From assembly GCA_023664385.1 (NCBI GenBank), contig JAMPFU010000010.1:26479-90478 (forward strand): a stretch of 64,000 nucleotides of DNA, in the 5' to 3' direction. This stretch comes from Clostridium sp. (GTDB lineage Bacteria > Bacillota > Clostridia > Lachnospirales > Lachnospiraceae). The notes beneath the pieces were generated by a model. That model was not told the DNA's origin. It ran no database searches and saw only the letters and a list, made by a program, of their open reading frames with translations. How positions within the stretch are numbered: the first letter of the stretch is position 1; every line of letters starts with the position of its first letter. A program made the translations under genes and the position numbers. This document shows positions 44,890 through 56,290 of this stretch, piece after piece.

Positions 44890-44918
44890 TTGACACTTTT
44901 TTCCTATTGTGTTAAAAT
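44890..44918 (+). promoter_or_regulatory. Sigma-A promoter of rpoBC
   Basis: TTGACA (44890-44895), 17 bp, TAAAAT (44913-44918), downstream of the rplL hairpin, giving rpoBC its own start about 110 nt before the gene. Confidence 0.75.
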
Positions 44919-45026
44919 GCTAAAATGTCATTATTGTGGCTAGGTATGTCATAATTTTAGTATAGATGGGAAGCAGGACTTCCCAAATAAGCAAAAAATA
45001 AATAAGTTCAAGAGGTGAATGCGTCG

Positions 45027-48000
45027 ATGAAAAAAAACAGAATGCGTCCTGTGAAATCGGGTAGAGGAGTGCGAATGAGTTTTTCAACTGAAAAAGAAGT
45101 TTTGGATATGCCAAATCTGATAGAAGTACAGAAAAACTCATACCAATGGTTTTTGGACGAGGGCCTGAAGGAGGTTTTCAGGGACATTTCTCCGGTGACT
45201 GATTACACCGGACAGTTGAGCTTGGAGTTTGTAGATTTCCAGCTCTGTGAGGATGATATTAAGTATTCCATTGAAGAATGTAAGGAAAGAGATGCTACAT
45301 ATGCAGCTCCTCTTAAGGTAAATGTTCATCTTCGTAATAATGAGACGGGCGAGATTGCGCAGCATGACATCTTTATGGGTGATTTGCCGCTCATGACAGC
45401 CACTGGTACATTTGTAATAAATGGTGCTGAGAGAGTTATTGTCAGCCAGCTTGTACGTTCACCTGGTATATATTATGCAATCAGTCACGATAAAATCGGT
45501 AAGACGCTTTATTCGTCAACCGTTATACCGAACCGTGGCGCATGGCTTGAGTATGAAACAGATTCAAACGACGTATTCTATGTTCGTGTAGACAGAACAA
45601 GAAAGGTGCCAATTACGGTTCTTATCAGAGCGTTGGGTATCGGTACGAATCAGGAGATTATCGACCTGTTTGGCGATGAGCCTAAGATTATGGCAAGCTT
45701 GGAGAAGGATCCTTCTACAAATTACGAGGGGGGTATTCTTGAGCTTTACAAGAAAATAAGACCGGGAGAACCGGAGGTTGTTGAAAATGCGGAAAGCCTT
45801 ATCAACAGCATGTTTTTTGATGCAAGAAGGTATGACCTTGCAAAGGTAGGAAGATATAAGTTTAATAAAAAACTTGCATTTAGAAACAGAATTGCAAATT
45901 ATGTCCTTGCAGAGGACGTAACCGATCCTAGCACAGGAGAGATATTATTTAAAGCGGGTGTGACACTTAGCAGGGAGGATGCTAAGGCAATTCAGGATGC
46001 AGCCGTTCCTTTTGTATGGGTTCAGACAGAGGAGAAAAATGTTAAAGTGTTATCCAACATGGTTGTTGATTTGTCAGAGTATGTTGGGTTTAATCCGAGG
46101 GAGGCAGGCATTACGGAGGATGTTTACTATCCTGTACTTGAGAGGCTTCTTGAGGAATATGACGATGAGGAAGAACTGAAGCGTGCAATAGAGGCATCTG
46201 TCAGTGAGCTTGTGCCAAAGCATATTACTAAAGAGGATATACTTGCTTCCATTAACTATAATATGCATCTCGAGTATGGCGTAGGTAACCCGGATGATAT
46301 TGACCATTTGGGAAACAGACGTATCAGAGCCGTGGGTGAGCTTCTTCAAAATCAGTACAGAATAGGCTTATCAAGACTTGAGAGAGTTGTCAGGGAAAGA
46401 ATGACGACTCAGGATATAGACAGTATTACACCACAGTCGCTTATTAATATTAAGCCGGTAACAGCGGCAGTGAAGGAGTTTTTTGGAAGCTCCCAGCTTT
46501 CACAGTTTATGGATCAGAATAACCCGCTCTCAGAGCTTACGCATAAAAGACGTCTTTCTGCACTTGGTCCTGGTGGTCTTTCAAGAGACCGTGCAGGTTT
46601 CGAGGTTCGAGACGTACACTATACACACTATGGAAGAATGTGCCCGATAGAGACGCCTGAGGGACCTAACATCGGACTTATCAATTCCCTTGCAACCTAT
46701 GCAAGAATAAATGAATACGGATTTGTTGAGGCTCCATACAGAAAGCTGGACAAGACCGACCCGTCCAATCCTGTCGTAACAGATGAGGTTGTGTACCTTA
46801 CTGCTGACGAGGAGGATAACTATGTTGTAGCACAGGCAAATGAGCCTCTTGATGCTGAGGGGCATTTTGTAAAGAATAATGTTTCGGGACGTTTTAAGGA
46901 GGAGACGTCGGCATTTGCAAAGTCGGCAGTAGACTTGATGGACGTTTCTCCTAAGATGGTGTTCTCCGTTGCAACATCAATGATACCATTCCTTGAGAAT
47001 GATGATGCAAACCGTGCCCTCATGGGCTCCAACATGCAGCGTCAGGCAGTGCCGCTTCTGAAAACGGAAGCCCCTGTAGTAGGAACCGGTATGGAGGCAA
47101 AGGCTGCGGTTGACTCAGGCGTATGTATCGTTGCAAAGCATGACGGCGTTGTAGAAATAGCATCAAGTGAGAGAATTGTTGTTAAATGTGCAGATGGTAC
47201 GAAGGATGAGTACCATATTATAAAATTTGACAGAAGCAATCAGGGTAACTGCATGAACCAAAGACCTATCGTAAAAAGAGGCGACAAGGTAACAGCAGGC
47301 ATGGTTATAGCAGATGGTGCTTCTACGGCAGGCGGAGAGATTGCCCTCGGAAAGAACCCATTGATTGGATTTATGACATGGGAGGGTTACAACTACGAGG
47401 ATGCCGTCCTTCTTTCAGAACGGCTTGTTCAGGAGGATGTTTATACGTCTGTTCATATTGAGGAATATGAGGTTGAGGCAAGAGATACAAAGCTTGGACA
47501 GGAGGAGATTACGAGAGATCTCGCAGGACTTGCTCCGGAAGCACTGAAGGATTTGGATGAAAATGGTATCATAAGAATCGGTGCCGAGGTTCGTGCTGGA
47601 GATATTCTTGTTGGTAAGGTTACTCCAAAGGGAGAGACGGAGCTTACTGCTGAGGAGCGGCTGCTTCGTGCCATATTTGGTGAAAAGGCAAGAGAGGTAA
47701 GAGACACGTCGCTTCGTGTACCACACGGTGCGTTTGGCGTAATTATGGATACAAAGGTATTTACAAGGGAGAATGGCGATGAGCTTCCTCCGGGAGTCAA
47801 TAAGACTGTCAGGGTTTACATTGCCCAAAAGAGAAAAATCTCTGTTGGTGACAAGATGGCAGGACGTCATGGTAACAAGGGTGTTATCTCACGTATTCTT
47901 CCTGTGGAGGATATGCCGTTTTTACCAAACGGAAGACCACTTGACATCGTGCTTAACCCATTGGGCGTTCCTTCCCGTATGAATATCGGACAGGTGCTCG

Positions 48001-48863
48001 AGGTTCACTTAGGACTTGCGGCGAAGGCACTCGGCTTTAACATTTCAACGCCTGTATTTGACGGAGCGGACGAGTACGATATTATGGATACCCTTGAAAT
48101 GGCGAACGATTATGTAAATGAGGATTGGGAAACCTTCCAAGAAAAATATAACGACATTATAGATAAAGAGGTTATGGATTATCTGTATGAAAACAGGGAT
48201 CACAGAGAGGAATGGAGAGGCGTTCCGATAAATAGAACAGGTAAGGTAAGGCTTCGTGACGGCAGAACGGGAGAGGAATTTGATTCACCGGTTACAATCG
48301 GATTTATGCATTACCTGAAGCTTCACCACCTTGTTGATGATAAGATTCATGCACGTTCAACAGGTCCGTACTCACTTGTAACCCAGCAGCCGCTTGGTGG
48401 TAAGGCACAGTTTGGCGGACAGAGATTTGGTGAGATGGAGGTATGGGCGCTTGAGGCATATGGAGCTTCCTATACCCTTCAGGAAATTCTTACGGTTAAG
48501 TCAGATGACGTTGTGGGACGTGTTAAGACCTACGAGGCTATTATTAAGGGTGATAATATTCCTGAGCCGGGTATACCTGAATCATTCAAGGTACTGCTCA
48601 AGGAATTCCAGTCCCTTGGTCTTGATGTAAGGGTGCTTAAGGACGACCAGACCGAGGTTGAGCTTACGGAGACTCTTGATTACGGCGACGAAACCGTAAA
48701 GGCTGTAATCGAAGGCGACAATGCAGATGTAAATGAGGATTTAGAGTCTCAGGGCTACAGCGGTGTCGACGAAAATGACGAGCTTACATCTCTGTCAGAT
48801 AATGATTATGCATTGGAAGATGTCGGCGTTGATGATGCATATGATGATGTGGATGAATATTAA
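45027..48863 (+). CDS. rpoB: DNA-directed RNA polymerase subunit beta
   Basis: About 1278 residues. The rifampicin region ([44 protein letters not shown]) has the canonical susceptible residues. [15 protein letters not shown] and the C-terminal [24 protein letters not shown] are present. The last ~60 residues are a strongly acidic tail beyond the normal end. ATG 45027 ([10 protein letters not shown]) lies 9 nt after AGAGGTG; the GTG at 45015 is within that site. Confidence 0.98.
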   Translation: MKKNRMRPVKSGRGVRMSFSTEKEVLDMPNLIEVQKNSYQWFLDEGLKEVFRDISPVTDYTGQLSLEFVDFQLCEDDIKYSIEECKERDATYAAPLKVNVHLRNNETGEIAQHDIFMGDLPLMTATGTFVINGAERVIVSQLVRSPGIYYAISHDKIGKTLYSSTVIPNRGAWLEYETDSNDVFYVRVDRTRKVPITVLIRALGIGTNQEIIDLFGDEPKIMASLEKDPSTNYEGGILELYKKIRPGEPEVVENAESLINSMFFDARRYDLAKVGRYKFNKKLAFRNRIANYVLAEDVTDPSTGEILFKAGVTLSREDAKAIQDAAVPFVWVQTEEKNVKVLSNMVVDLSEYVGFNPREAGITEDVYYPVLERLLEEYDDEEELKRAIEASVSELVPKHITKEDILASINYNMHLEYGVGNPDDIDHLGNRRIRAVGELLQNQYRIGLSRLERVVRERMTTQDIDSITPQSLINIKPVTAAVKEFFGSSQLSQFMDQNNPLSELTHKRRLSALGPGGLSRDRAGFEVRDVHYTHYGRMCPIETPEGPNIGLINSLATYARINEYGFVEAPYRKLDKTDPSNPVVTDEVVYLTADEEDNYVVAQANEPLDAEGHFVKNNVSGRFKEETSAFAKSAVDLMDVSPKMVFSVATSMIPFLENDDANRALMGSNMQRQAVPLLKTEAPVVGTGMEAKAAVDSGVCIVAKHDGVVEIASSERIVVKCADGTKDEYHIIKFDRSNQGNCMNQRPIVKRGDKVTAGMVIADGASTAGGEIALGKNPLIGFMTWEGYNYEDAVLLSERLVQEDVYTSVHIEEYEVEARDTKLGQEEITRDLAGLAPEALKDLDENGIIRIGAEVRAGDILVGKVTPKGETELTAEERLLRAIFGEKAREVRDTSLRVPHGAFGVIMDTKVFTRENGDELPPGVNKTVRVYIAQKRKISVGDKMAGRHGNKGVISRILPVEDMPFLPNGRPLDIVLNPLGVPSRMNIGQVLEVHLGLAAKALGFNISTPVFDGADEYDIMDTLEMANDYVNEDWETFQEKYNDIIDKEVMDYLYENRDHREEWRGVPINRTGKVRLRDGRTGEEFDSPVTIGFMHYLKLHHLVDDKIHARSTGPYSLVTQQPLGGKAQFGGQRFGEMEVWALEAYGASYTLQEILTVKSDDVVGRVKTYEAIIKGDNIPEPGIPESFKVLLKEFQSLGLDVRVLKDDQTEVELTETLDYGDETVKAVIEGDNADVNEDLESQGYSGVDENDELTSLSDNDYALEDVGVDDAYDDVDEY

Positions 48864-48880
48864 GAAAGGAGATTTGTAAG

Positions 48881-51800
48881 ATGTCAGCTACAAACAATGA
48901 AACAGCAGTTCAAGAGCAGCCTATGAATTTTGATACAATCAAAATCGGACTCGCATCTCCTGAAAAGATTAGAGAATGGTCAAGAGGCGAGGTTAAGAAG
49001 CCTGAGACAATAAATTACAGAACGCTTAAGCCGGAAAAGGACGGATTATTCTGTGAAAGAATATTCGGACCAAGTAAGGATTGGGAGTGTCATTGTGGAA
49101 AATACAAGAAAATACGGTTTAAGGGTGTTGTCTGTGACAGATGCGGCGTTGAGGTCACTAAGGCAAGTGTAAGACGTGAGCGTATGGGACATATTGAGCT
49201 TGCTGCTCCTGTGTCACATATATGGTACTTTAAGGGTATTCCAAGCCGTATGGGACTTATCCTTGACATATCACCAAGGTTACTTGAGAAGGTGCTCTAT
49301 TTTGCATCATACATTGTGCTTGACCCGGGTGAAACGACCCTCGAGTACAAGGCAATATTAAATGAGCAGGAGTACCGCAAGGCAGAAGAAGAATTTGGCG
49401 CAGGTAAATTCCGTGTAGGCATGGGCGCCGAGTCCGTAAAGGAGCTTCTTGAGGCGATTGACCTTGAAAAGGAAGCAACGGAATTAAGGGAGGAGCTTGC
49501 GGACGCATCAGGTCAGAAACGTGCAAGAATCATAAAGAGACTTGAGGTTGTTGAGGCGTTCAGAAACTCAAACAATAAGCCTGAGTGGATGATAATGGAT
49601 GTTATTCCTGTTATTCCGCCAGATATCAGACCTATGGTACAGCTTGACGGAGGCAGATTTGCCACGTCAGATTTGAACGATTTATATAGAAGAATTATTA
49701 ACCGTAACAACCGACTCAAGAGACTTCTTGAGCTTGGAGCACCTGACATTATTGTAAGAAATGAAAAGAGAATGCTCCAGGAGGCTGTTGACGCCCTGAT
49801 TGATAACGGAAGAAGGGGACGTGCAGTAACGGGACCTGGTAACCGGGCACTGAAATCACTTTCAGACATGCTGAAGGGTAAGCAGGGACGGTTCCGTCAA
49901 AATCTTCTCGGTAAGCGTGTTGACTATTCAGGACGTTCCGTTATCGTAGTAGGACCTGAATTAAAGATTTACCAGTGTGGTCTTCCTAAGGAAATGGCGA
50001 TTGAGCTGTTCAAGCCATTTGTTATGAAGGAGCTTACTGCACAGGGAAAGGCTAACAATATAAAGGCAGCTAAGAAAATGGTTGAAAAGCTTGAGCCTGA
50101 GGTTTGGGATGTACTTGAGCAGGTAATAAAGGAGCATCCGGTTATGCTGAACCGTGCCCCTACACTTCACAGACTTGGTATTCAGGCATTTGAGCCGATA
50201 CTTGTAGAGGGTAAGGCGATAAAGCTTCATCCCCTTGTATGTACTGCATTTAATGCGGACTTTGATGGTGACCAGATGGCAGTGCATCTCCCGCTTTCCG
50301 TTGAGGCGCAAGCAGAGTGCAGATTCCTTTTGCTGTCGCCAAATAACCTTTTGAAGCCGTCAGATGGCGGACCTGTTGCCGTTCCTTCACAGGATATGGT
50401 ACTTGGAATTTATTATCTTACAATGGAGAAGTATGCAGAGTTTTCACCTGAGGAGGCTGCTTCGGCTAAAATAGCCAAGGAGTACCTTAAGGAGGATGAG
50501 ACTGCAAACCTTGCGGATATTGCTAAGGACTGCGAGAAGGGAAAGCTTGAGCTTTCTGACGTAGTTAAGGTAAGAGTGATTGCGAAGATGTCCAAGGACA
50601 AAAAGGAGGTCTTCTACAAGGAGATAATAAGCTATGCAAGAGATTTTATGAAACCAAAATTTGGAAGCACAAATCTTGCAATGCTTGCATATGAAAATGG
50701 AGAGATTACGCTTCATCAGAGAATTTTAGTTAAAAAGACCATGGTTACGGCTGATGGTGAAAAACGCAGCAAAATGATAGATTCCACCTTGGGAAGACTG
50801 ATATTTAATGAGATTATTCCTCAGGATTTGGGATTTGTTGATAGGGAAGTAGAGGAGGATATGCTTGAGCCTGAAATAAATTTCCATGTTGGAAAGAAGG
50901 GCTTGAAGCAGATACTTGATAAGTGTATCAATACCCACGGCGCAATTAAGACTGCTGAGGTTCTTGATGACATTAAGGCGATGGGATATAAGTATTCCAC
51001 AAGAGGAGCGATTACGGTTTCAATTTCCGATATGACGGTACCTGCTGCTAAGAAGGATATACTTGAGGATGCACAGAAGGTTGTTGATACGATAAACAAG
51101 CATTTCAACCGTGGTAATCTTACTGACGAGGAAAGATATCAGGCAGTAGTAAGAGTTTGGGAGGATGCCGACAAGAAGCTTACAAAGGCACTTCTTGACG
51201 GACTTGACAAATACAATAACATTTATATGATGGCTGACTCAGGCGCCCGTGGTTCCGACCAGCAGATTAAACAGCTTGCAGGTATGCGTGGACTTATGGC
51301 TGATACAACGGGTCGTACAATCGAGCTCCCTATCAAGTCAAACTTCCGTGAGGGTCTTGACGTACTTGAGTATTTCATTTCTGCGCATGGAGCCCGTAAG
51401 GGACTTTCTGATACGGCACTTCGTACAGCGGACTCAGGATATTTGACACGTCGTCTTGTTGACGTATCACAGGAGCTTATTATACGTGAGGTTGACTGTT
51501 GCGAGGATATGGATGAGAAGCCTGGCATGTATGTAGAGGCGTTCATGGAGGGCAACGAGGTTATCGAAAGCTTCCAGGAAAGAATTACGGGACGTTATGC
51601 TGCCGACAGTATATTTGATGCAAAGGGCAACATGCTTGTAAAGAAAAATCATATGATAACGCCTAAGCGTGCTGAAAATATAATCAAAAACGGCGTTGAT
51701 GAAAACGGTGTGCCATTCCGTGAGGAAGGCTCATCCAAGCCAAGACGTGATGCAAGACTTAGAATAAGAACAATTCTTACATGTAAGTCACACCTTGGCG

Positions 51801-52840
51801 TATGTTCAAAGTGCTATGGCGCCAACATGGCAACAGGACAGGCGGTTCAGGTAGGTGAAACCGTAGGTATTATTGCGGCGCAGTCTATCGGTGAGCCTGG
51901 TACACAGCTTACAATGCGTACCTTCCATACGGGCGGTGTTGCTGGTGATGATATTACACAGGGTCTTCCTAGAGTTGAGGAGCTTTTCGAGGCGAGAAAG
52001 CCAAAGGGACTTGCCATCATCGCAGAGTTTGGCGGCGAGGTACAGATTCGGGAAACCAAAAAGAAGCGTGAGGTTGTCATAACTGATAATGAAAGCGGCA
52101 ATTCAAAGGCATATCTGATACCTTATGGTTCAAGAATAAAGGTACAGGACGGACAGATATTAGAGGCGGGCGATGAGCTTACGGAGGGTTCCGTAAATCC
52201 GCATGACATTCTCAAGATAAAGGGCGTTCGTGCAGTGCAGGATTATATGATTAGAGAGGTACAGAGAGTTTACCGTCTTCAGGGTGTTGAGATTAACGAT
52301 AAGCACGTTGAGGTTATTGTCAGACAAATGCTTAAGAAGATAAGAATAGAGAGCAGTGGAGATACAGATTATCTTCCGGGAACACTTGTTGATGCGCTTG
52401 ACTTTGAGGAAATCAATGAAATGCTCGTTGAGGAGGGCAAGACACCTGCTGAGGGTACACAGGTTATGCTTGGTATCACAAAGGCGTCCCTTGCCACAAG
52501 CTCATTCCTTTCAGCCGCATCCTTCCAGGAGACAACGAAGGTTCTGACAGAGGCTGCAATTAAGGGTAAGGTTGACCCGCTGATTGGGCTGAAGGAAAAT
52601 GTTATCATCGGTAAGCTGATACCGGCAGGTACTGGAATGAAGCGTTATCGTTCGGTACAGCTTGATTCGGAAAAGCCTGAGATAGAAGAACAGGAGCAGG
52701 AATTGCAGGACGATGATGTCATACTTGATGTAGATACAGAGGACACTGACAATGCTCCAGACGAGGCAGTGGAAGCTGCCGAGGTAGAAGCGGGCGTTGT
52801 GGAGACGGCTGCTGCTGTCGAAGAAACTGAAAATGTATAA
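48881..52840 (+). CDS. rpoC: DNA-directed RNA polymerase subunit beta'
   Basis: 1319 residues. Zinc site 1 ([24 protein letters not shown]), the catalytic [15 protein letters not shown] with three Asp for Mg2+, the trigger-loop/bridge region ([17 protein letters not shown]), zinc site 2 (CEDMD ... [13 protein letters not shown]) and [16 protein letters not shown] are intact. Like rpoB, it ends in an acidic, low-complexity extension of about 50 residues. AAAGGAG precedes the ATG, 17 nt after rpoB. Confidence 0.98.
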   Translation: MSATNNETAVQEQPMNFDTIKIGLASPEKIREWSRGEVKKPETINYRTLKPEKDGLFCERIFGPSKDWECHCGKYKKIRFKGVVCDRCGVEVTKASVRRERMGHIELAAPVSHIWYFKGIPSRMGLILDISPRLLEKVLYFASYIVLDPGETTLEYKAILNEQEYRKAEEEFGAGKFRVGMGAESVKELLEAIDLEKEATELREELADASGQKRARIIKRLEVVEAFRNSNNKPEWMIMDVIPVIPPDIRPMVQLDGGRFATSDLNDLYRRIINRNNRLKRLLELGAPDIIVRNEKRMLQEAVDALIDNGRRGRAVTGPGNRALKSLSDMLKGKQGRFRQNLLGKRVDYSGRSVIVVGPELKIYQCGLPKEMAIELFKPFVMKELTAQGKANNIKAAKKMVEKLEPEVWDVLEQVIKEHPVMLNRAPTLHRLGIQAFEPILVEGKAIKLHPLVCTAFNADFDGDQMAVHLPLSVEAQAECRFLLLSPNNLLKPSDGGPVAVPSQDMVLGIYYLTMEKYAEFSPEEAASAKIAKEYLKEDETANLADIAKDCEKGKLELSDVVKVRVIAKMSKDKKEVFYKEIISYARDFMKPKFGSTNLAMLAYENGEITLHQRILVKKTMVTADGEKRSKMIDSTLGRLIFNEIIPQDLGFVDREVEEDMLEPEINFHVGKKGLKQILDKCINTHGAIKTAEVLDDIKAMGYKYSTRGAITVSISDMTVPAAKKDILEDAQKVVDTINKHFNRGNLTDEERYQAVVRVWEDADKKLTKALLDGLDKYNNIYMMADSGARGSDQQIKQLAGMRGLMADTTGRTIELPIKSNFREGLDVLEYFISAHGARKGLSDTALRTADSGYLTRRLVDVSQELIIREVDCCEDMDEKPGMYVEAFMEGNEVIESFQERITGRYAADSIFDAKGNMLVKKNHMITPKRAENIIKNGVDENGVPFREEGSSKPRRDARLRIRTILTCKSHLGVCSKCYGANMATGQAVQVGETVGIIAAQSIGEPGTQLTMRTFHTGGVAGDDITQGLPRVEELFEARKPKGLAIIAEFGGEVQIRETKKKREVVITDNESGNSKAYLIPYGSRIKVQDGQILEAGDELTEGSVNPHDILKIKGVRAVQDYMIREVQRVYRLQGVEINDKHVEVIVRQMLKKIRIESSGDTDYLPGTLVDALDFEEINEMLVEEGKTPAEGTQVMLGITKASLATSSFLSAASFQETTKVLTEAAIKGKVDPLIGLKENVIIGKLIPAGTGMKRYRSVQLDSEKPEIEEQEQELQDDDVILDVDTEDTDNAPDEAVEAAEVEAGVVETAAAVEETENV

Positions 52841-52867
52841 ATCGGTTATGCTTATATAAGTAAAAGA

Positions 52868-52923
52868 AAGCCTGCCGCAATTAGGAATTAAGGAGAATTG
52901 ACCTAATTGTGGCAGGCTTTTTT
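52868..52923 (+). terminator. Strong terminator of the rpoBC operon
   Basis: AAGCCTGCCGCAATTAGG (52868-52885) pairs with CCTAATTGTGGCAGGCTT (52902-52919) with one G-U, followed by six T's. Confidence 0.92.
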
Positions 52924-53049
52924 GTTTTTGTGTAAATGTGGAAATTTGGGTACAAAATTTGAAGGCTGCTTTCAAAATGTGAATTTCGATTACAAAACGG
53001 GAAAGTCGGTTTGCAATCGAGCATGTGTGTGTAAATAATGAGACTGGAA

Positions 53050-53085
53050 GGAAATTATTACATTTACATGGGTAATTATTACATT
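53050..53085 (+). repeat. 15-bp direct repeat at 21-bp pitch, candidate activator site
   Basis: GGAAATTATTACATT (53050-53064) and GGTAATTATTACATT (53071-53085) differ at one position and start 21 bp apart (two helical turns), ending 4 bp before a -35-like TTGTGT. This is the geometry of activator sites for LytTR-type or similar regulators of peptide/bacteriocin genes. No such regulator is in the window. Confidence 0.55.
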
Positions 53086-53089
53086 ATAC

Positions 53090-53117
53090 TTGTGTGATAG
53101 AAAAAATGTGCTATATT
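53090..53117 (+). promoter_or_regulatory. Candidate promoter of the accessory island
   Basis: TTGTGT (53090-53095), 16 bp, TATATT (53112-53117). The weak -35 next to the direct repeats fits activator dependence. Confidence 0.4.
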
Positions 53118-53477
53118 CATAGCAAGCAATACTTTGAGGAGGTGGTTGTGGAAAGTGAAAAAATACTAAAGAAAGCAAATAAATAATGTATCAATCGAAT
53201 TAAGAAGTATTTAAGGTTTTTGGCAATCATACGGCTTATAATTCTTTTGCAAAGGTATAAAGATATTAGTTTATGAGCCTAAGATACCACAGGCTTTAAA
53301 GAAGCAAAACGATGTAAACAAAAGGGAAAAGAAGTGATTATCCTGCGTAAAGGTGGGATGTAGGGCTTGAAGGGGGGGCAATCGAAAAGGATAAATAAAA
53401 TTATTATCTTGTTTGAAATTATCGTTTTATTTGAAACATGTTGAGATTAAAAATAAAAATGTTAGGAGGACAATACA

Positions 53478-53867
53478 ATGAAATATGGAAAATATATTAT
53501 GACATTTGTTTTTTTATGCGTTATGTTTTTTTATCCGTCAGAAAATGCATCGGCATCAACAAGTAAACCTTATGGAAGCTATAGTACAACTATTTCTGGA
53601 GGATTTATTGCAACGTCAACTATAACAAAATGTAGCTGTAATCCAGTAAATAATTATTTAATGGCAGCTATACAGGTTCAGTATAAGTCAGATGGTAATT
53701 ATTATTGGATACCGTCTTCAACGACATATTATTATGACTCAGGTTATAACACAGAAAGTAAATCAAAAAGTATAACGCATTCCGGTATTACATATGCAAA
53801 AGGTTGGTTTAAAGCAAGATGTGGTTCGGGTAGCGTAAAAGAATATTATGATACAGCTACAAATTGA
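53478..53867 (+). CDS. Small secreted Cys-containing protein, bacteriocin-like
   Basis: 129 residues. Sec signal peptide (KYIMTFVFLCVMFFYPSENASA, cleavage expected after residue 26), leaving ~103 residues rich in Ser, Thr, Tyr and Lys with three Cys (C52, C54, C115). The C-terminus HSGITYAKGWFKARCGSGSVKEYYDT is reminiscent of lactococcin-972-type bacteriocins, which also travel with an ABC cassette; I can only call this a resemblance. GGAGG precedes the ATG. It heads a four-gene cassette inserted between rpoC and rpsL. It could also be a non-toxic surface-binding protein. Confidence 0.6.
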   Translation: MKYGKYIMTFVFLCVMFFYPSENASASTSKPYGSYSTTISGGFIATSTITKCSCNPVNNYLMAAIQVQYKSDGNYYWIPSSTTYYYDSGYNTESKSKSITHSGITYAKGWFKARCGSGSVKEYYDTATN

Positions 53868-53905
53868 CGTTTTTGTCAGAGGAAGTTTATTATAGATTAG
53901 GGTAA

Positions 53906-53933
53906 CCCCCTAGTTTATGATATCACTAGGGGG
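53906..53933 (+). other. Hairpin sequestering the Shine-Dalgarno of the first permease gene
   Basis: CCCCCTAGT (53906-53914) pairs perfectly with ACTAGGGGG (53925-53933). The 3' arm contains the only ribosome binding site for the ATG at 53939. No T-run follows, so it controls translation or RNA stability rather than termination. Confidence 0.65.
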
Positions 53934-53938
53934 TACAT

Positions 53939-55054
53939 ATGATTACATTTCATTTGTTAAAAAAGCATATACAAATGCATAAGTCTGTATCGGCGTTGCT
54001 TTTTTGTGGAATTGTAGTATGTATATACTGCATAAGCGTCATGCTTGGAATTGCAGTTGGACAGTACAATATGCTTGCAAGCACAAATACTTATGGTTCC
54101 ATTACATTTGATATTGGTGATGATACTTCAAAAAAAATGGACGAGGTGTCGGAATTTATAAATAATTTTTCAAAAAATGGCGTGATAAATGTTATTTATT
54201 TAAGCAGAATTTCAGATAACCTGGTTGTTGTAGGGTGGGACGGAACAAAGGGGCAAAATTGGTTTCCTTTAACCACAGGCAGATTTTTCAATGAGGAGGA
54301 AATATCCGATGGCGAAAAATCGGCACTTGTTTCGGACAATATTGGAAATGATATCTTATCAAATCAAACCGTTGATATTGGACAAGCTTCTTATAATATT
54401 ATCGGGACTGCATGGATTGTGCCATGGAATTTTTTGACAGCCATTTCTTCAAATTCAAATGTTCATGTAATAAGGGAAGATGATACGGAGTGGACACTTT
54501 CTTTTGTTATTATCCCATTGAAATGCTATAAAGAGGAATTTATACCACAACAAATACTCATACAATTTAATTCTGCATCTTATTCCGAATTAAAAAAATA
54601 TGCAGGTGAAATAGAAAGCCGATATGGGGATTCAAAGGCATATCCGCCTGTCAAAAATTCTGATGGCATATTGTATGAGAATACAATAAAATATGGAAAA
54701 ATGGCAGTGATTTTATGTTTAATTGCAGAATTGACGGTAATAAGGCTTATGGCTGAATGGATCAGGCTTTATCAAAAGGAGATGCGTGTGCTGAGGCTTT
54801 GTGGAATGACAGGGCTTAGGTGCACCTTTATTATATATGGGCATTTGCTTTTGTATTTTATTTTAGGCATTGGCATTGCAATATTTCTGCATTATCATAC
54901 ATTTTTCCTGCTTAAAGCAGTATATGGAAATACGTTTCCTGCAATGAGCAAATTGATAATGCTGCTTGCAATACTGTTTGCATTGTCTGTTATTTTTACC
55001 ATTCCAGTTACAAGAAAGGCAGTTGCTTTAGGAAAAGAGGTGACACTTACATGA
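53939..55054 (+). CDS. MacB/FtsX-like ABC transporter permease (first)
   Basis: 371 residues: an N-terminal helix (VSALLFCGIVVCIYCISVMLGIAV), an extracytoplasmic domain of ~220 residues with the MacB-like pattern LTTGRFFNEEEISDGEKSALVSDNIG, and three C-terminal helices (MAVILCLIAELTVIRLMAEWI; GHLLLYFILGIGIAIFLHY; LIMLLAILFALSVIFTIPV). The coupling helix contains KEMRVLRLCGMTG. Its stop overlaps the second permease start (ATGA). With the neighbour it should form the membrane part of a MacB-type complex. Confidence 0.78.
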   Translation: MITFHLLKKHIQMHKSVSALLFCGIVVCIYCISVMLGIAVGQYNMLASTNTYGSITFDIGDDTSKKMDEVSEFINNFSKNGVINVIYLSRISDNLVVVGWDGTKGQNWFPLTTGRFFNEEEISDGEKSALVSDNIGNDILSNQTVDIGQASYNIIGTAWIVPWNFLTAISSNSNVHVIREDDTEWTLSFVIIPLKCYKEEFIPQQILIQFNSASYSELKKYAGEIESRYGDSKAYPPVKNSDGILYENTIKYGKMAVILCLIAELTVIRLMAEWIRLYQKEMRVLRLCGMTGLRCTFIIYGHLLLYFILGIGIAIFLHYHTFFLLKAVYGNTFPAMSKLIMLLAILFALSVIFTIPVTRKAVALGKEVTLT

Positions 55055-56289
55055 ATTTTCTAAGAATTTGTAAAAATCTTTATTCCAAATATTTTCTTAG
55101 TGAAGTGGTTTTGCTGTTTCAGCTTGTATGCATGATAGGATTTTCCTTTGCTGTGCTTAATCCAATAGATGCGTTTATTCAGAAGAAAAATGCACTAAAT
55201 CATGTGTATAAGCTTGATATAGCTGATACAATTCATTTTAGTAAGAGTAATGCGATTTACGAACAGGAAATGCACGATGACTTTTCTTCGTCTGATGAAA
55301 TATACAAAAAAATATGTGAAACGGAAGGGGTAGAGAGCGTATTTCGGTTTCGTCTTGCCAATGGCACGTACGAAACAGAAACGATAGATCCTAATACGAA
55401 TAAAGCAAAATTGGCAAGCTCAAATTTGCTTATCTATTCGGAGGAAACATTACAAAATGTAAATATTCAACTGTCCTCCGGTAAAATTGAAAAAGATGTG
55501 CATGACGATATTCCTATATTAGTAGATAGCAGCTTGGCTGATGTCATGCCAATAGGGACAAAAAAAGAATTTCAGATTGGAATGACGGACAAGCGGATAA
55601 ACTGCGTTGTAACAGGTATTATAAAAGAAAAAAGCGTGTTGCCGGTAATTATGAATTATGGTTCAATACCGGATTTAGGGGTATTGGGTGCTTTTCCGGA
55701 AGATGTAGAAGGATATAGTTTTATTATAGTATATGGAAATGATGACTTATTATCTGATATAGGCTGGGAATCAAATTTTCTTATATGTACAAAAAAAGGT
55801 GAACATGGGGAAACAGTAAGCAAACGGCTTGAGGAGGCTGTTGGAAATTACGGAACCATAAATACAAATCGCAGAATGATTTTCTTATCGTTCCGGCAGA
55901 TGCTGAAAGAAAATTCATGGAGCATTCTTACCTTTGCGATGTTAAGCTTGATAGCAGTTTTTGGCTTTGGAGGCTATCTGTTTTTGATGATTAAGCAGAA
56001 GCAGGTCGAATTTGCTGTTTTTTATATATTAGGCATGACACGAAGGAAAATGACGGTTACAATATTTCTTTCAAATCTAATTATGCTTGTTGTTGCATTT
56101 GTAGTCGCATCATTTACGACGCCGCAGTTTATTGGTGATGTTCTTCTGATCAAACAAAGCACGCCCGGATTATTTAGTTATGCATTTTGTGGAGGTGTGT
56201 TAATGATTATTTTGTTGTTCAGCGTACTTGCTGCCTTTCGACTGTCAGGACGGCTTGAGGAAATAGCAATATATAAAGGGGGTGACTAA
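55051..56289 (+). CDS. MacB/FtsX-like ABC transporter permease (second)
   Basis: 412 residues: an N-terminal helix (VVLLFQLVCMIGFSFAVLNPI), a ~230-residue outer domain, and three C-terminal helices (WSILTFAMLSLIAVFGFGGYLFLMI; FLSNLIMLVVAFVVASF; FCGGVLMIILLFSVLAAF) with the FtsX-type cytoplasmic loop QVEFAVFYILGMTRRKMT. It differs from the first permease, suggesting a heteromeric transporter. Coupled at both ends by start-stop overlaps. Confidence 0.8.
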   Translation: MNFLRICKNLYSKYFLSEVVLLFQLVCMIGFSFAVLNPIDAFIQKKNALNHVYKLDIADTIHFSKSNAIYEQEMHDDFSSSDEIYKKICETEGVESVFRFRLANGTYETETIDPNTNKAKLASSNLLIYSEETLQNVNIQLSSGKIEKDVHDDIPILVDSSLADVMPIGTKKEFQIGMTDKRINCVVTGIIKEKSVLPVIMNYGSIPDLGVLGAFPEDVEGYSFIIVYGNDDLLSDIGWESNFLICTKKGEHGETVSKRLEEAVGNYGTINTNRRMIFLSFRQMLKENSWSILTFAMLSLIAVFGFGGYLFLMIKQKQVEFAVFYILGMTRRKMTVTIFLSNLIMLVVAFVVASFTTPQFIGDVLLIKQSTPGLFSYAFCGGVLMIILLFSVLAAFRLSGRLEEIAIYKGGD

Positions 56290-56290
56290 T

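Larger units (their letters stand above)
52924..53477. other. A/T-rich leader/intergenic region of the secreted-protein/ABC island
   Basis: About 550 nt with no convincing gene. It holds the direct-repeat pair at 53050-53085 and a candidate promoter at 53090-53117. A 12-codon GTG frame (53148-53186, MESEKILKKANK) has an excellent GAGGAGGTGG site, but is too short to trust. Two TTTGAAA copies 18 bp apart lie at 53412-53436, just before the secreted-protein gene. Base composition is visibly more A/T-rich than rpoC. Confidence 0.5.

Noticed and set aside
53148..53186. 12-codon GTG frame with a strong GAGGAGGTGG site
   Set aside because: The initiation region is good, but 12 codons cannot be supported as a gene from sequence alone; it may be a leader peptide or a remnant, so it is only mentioned in the region description.
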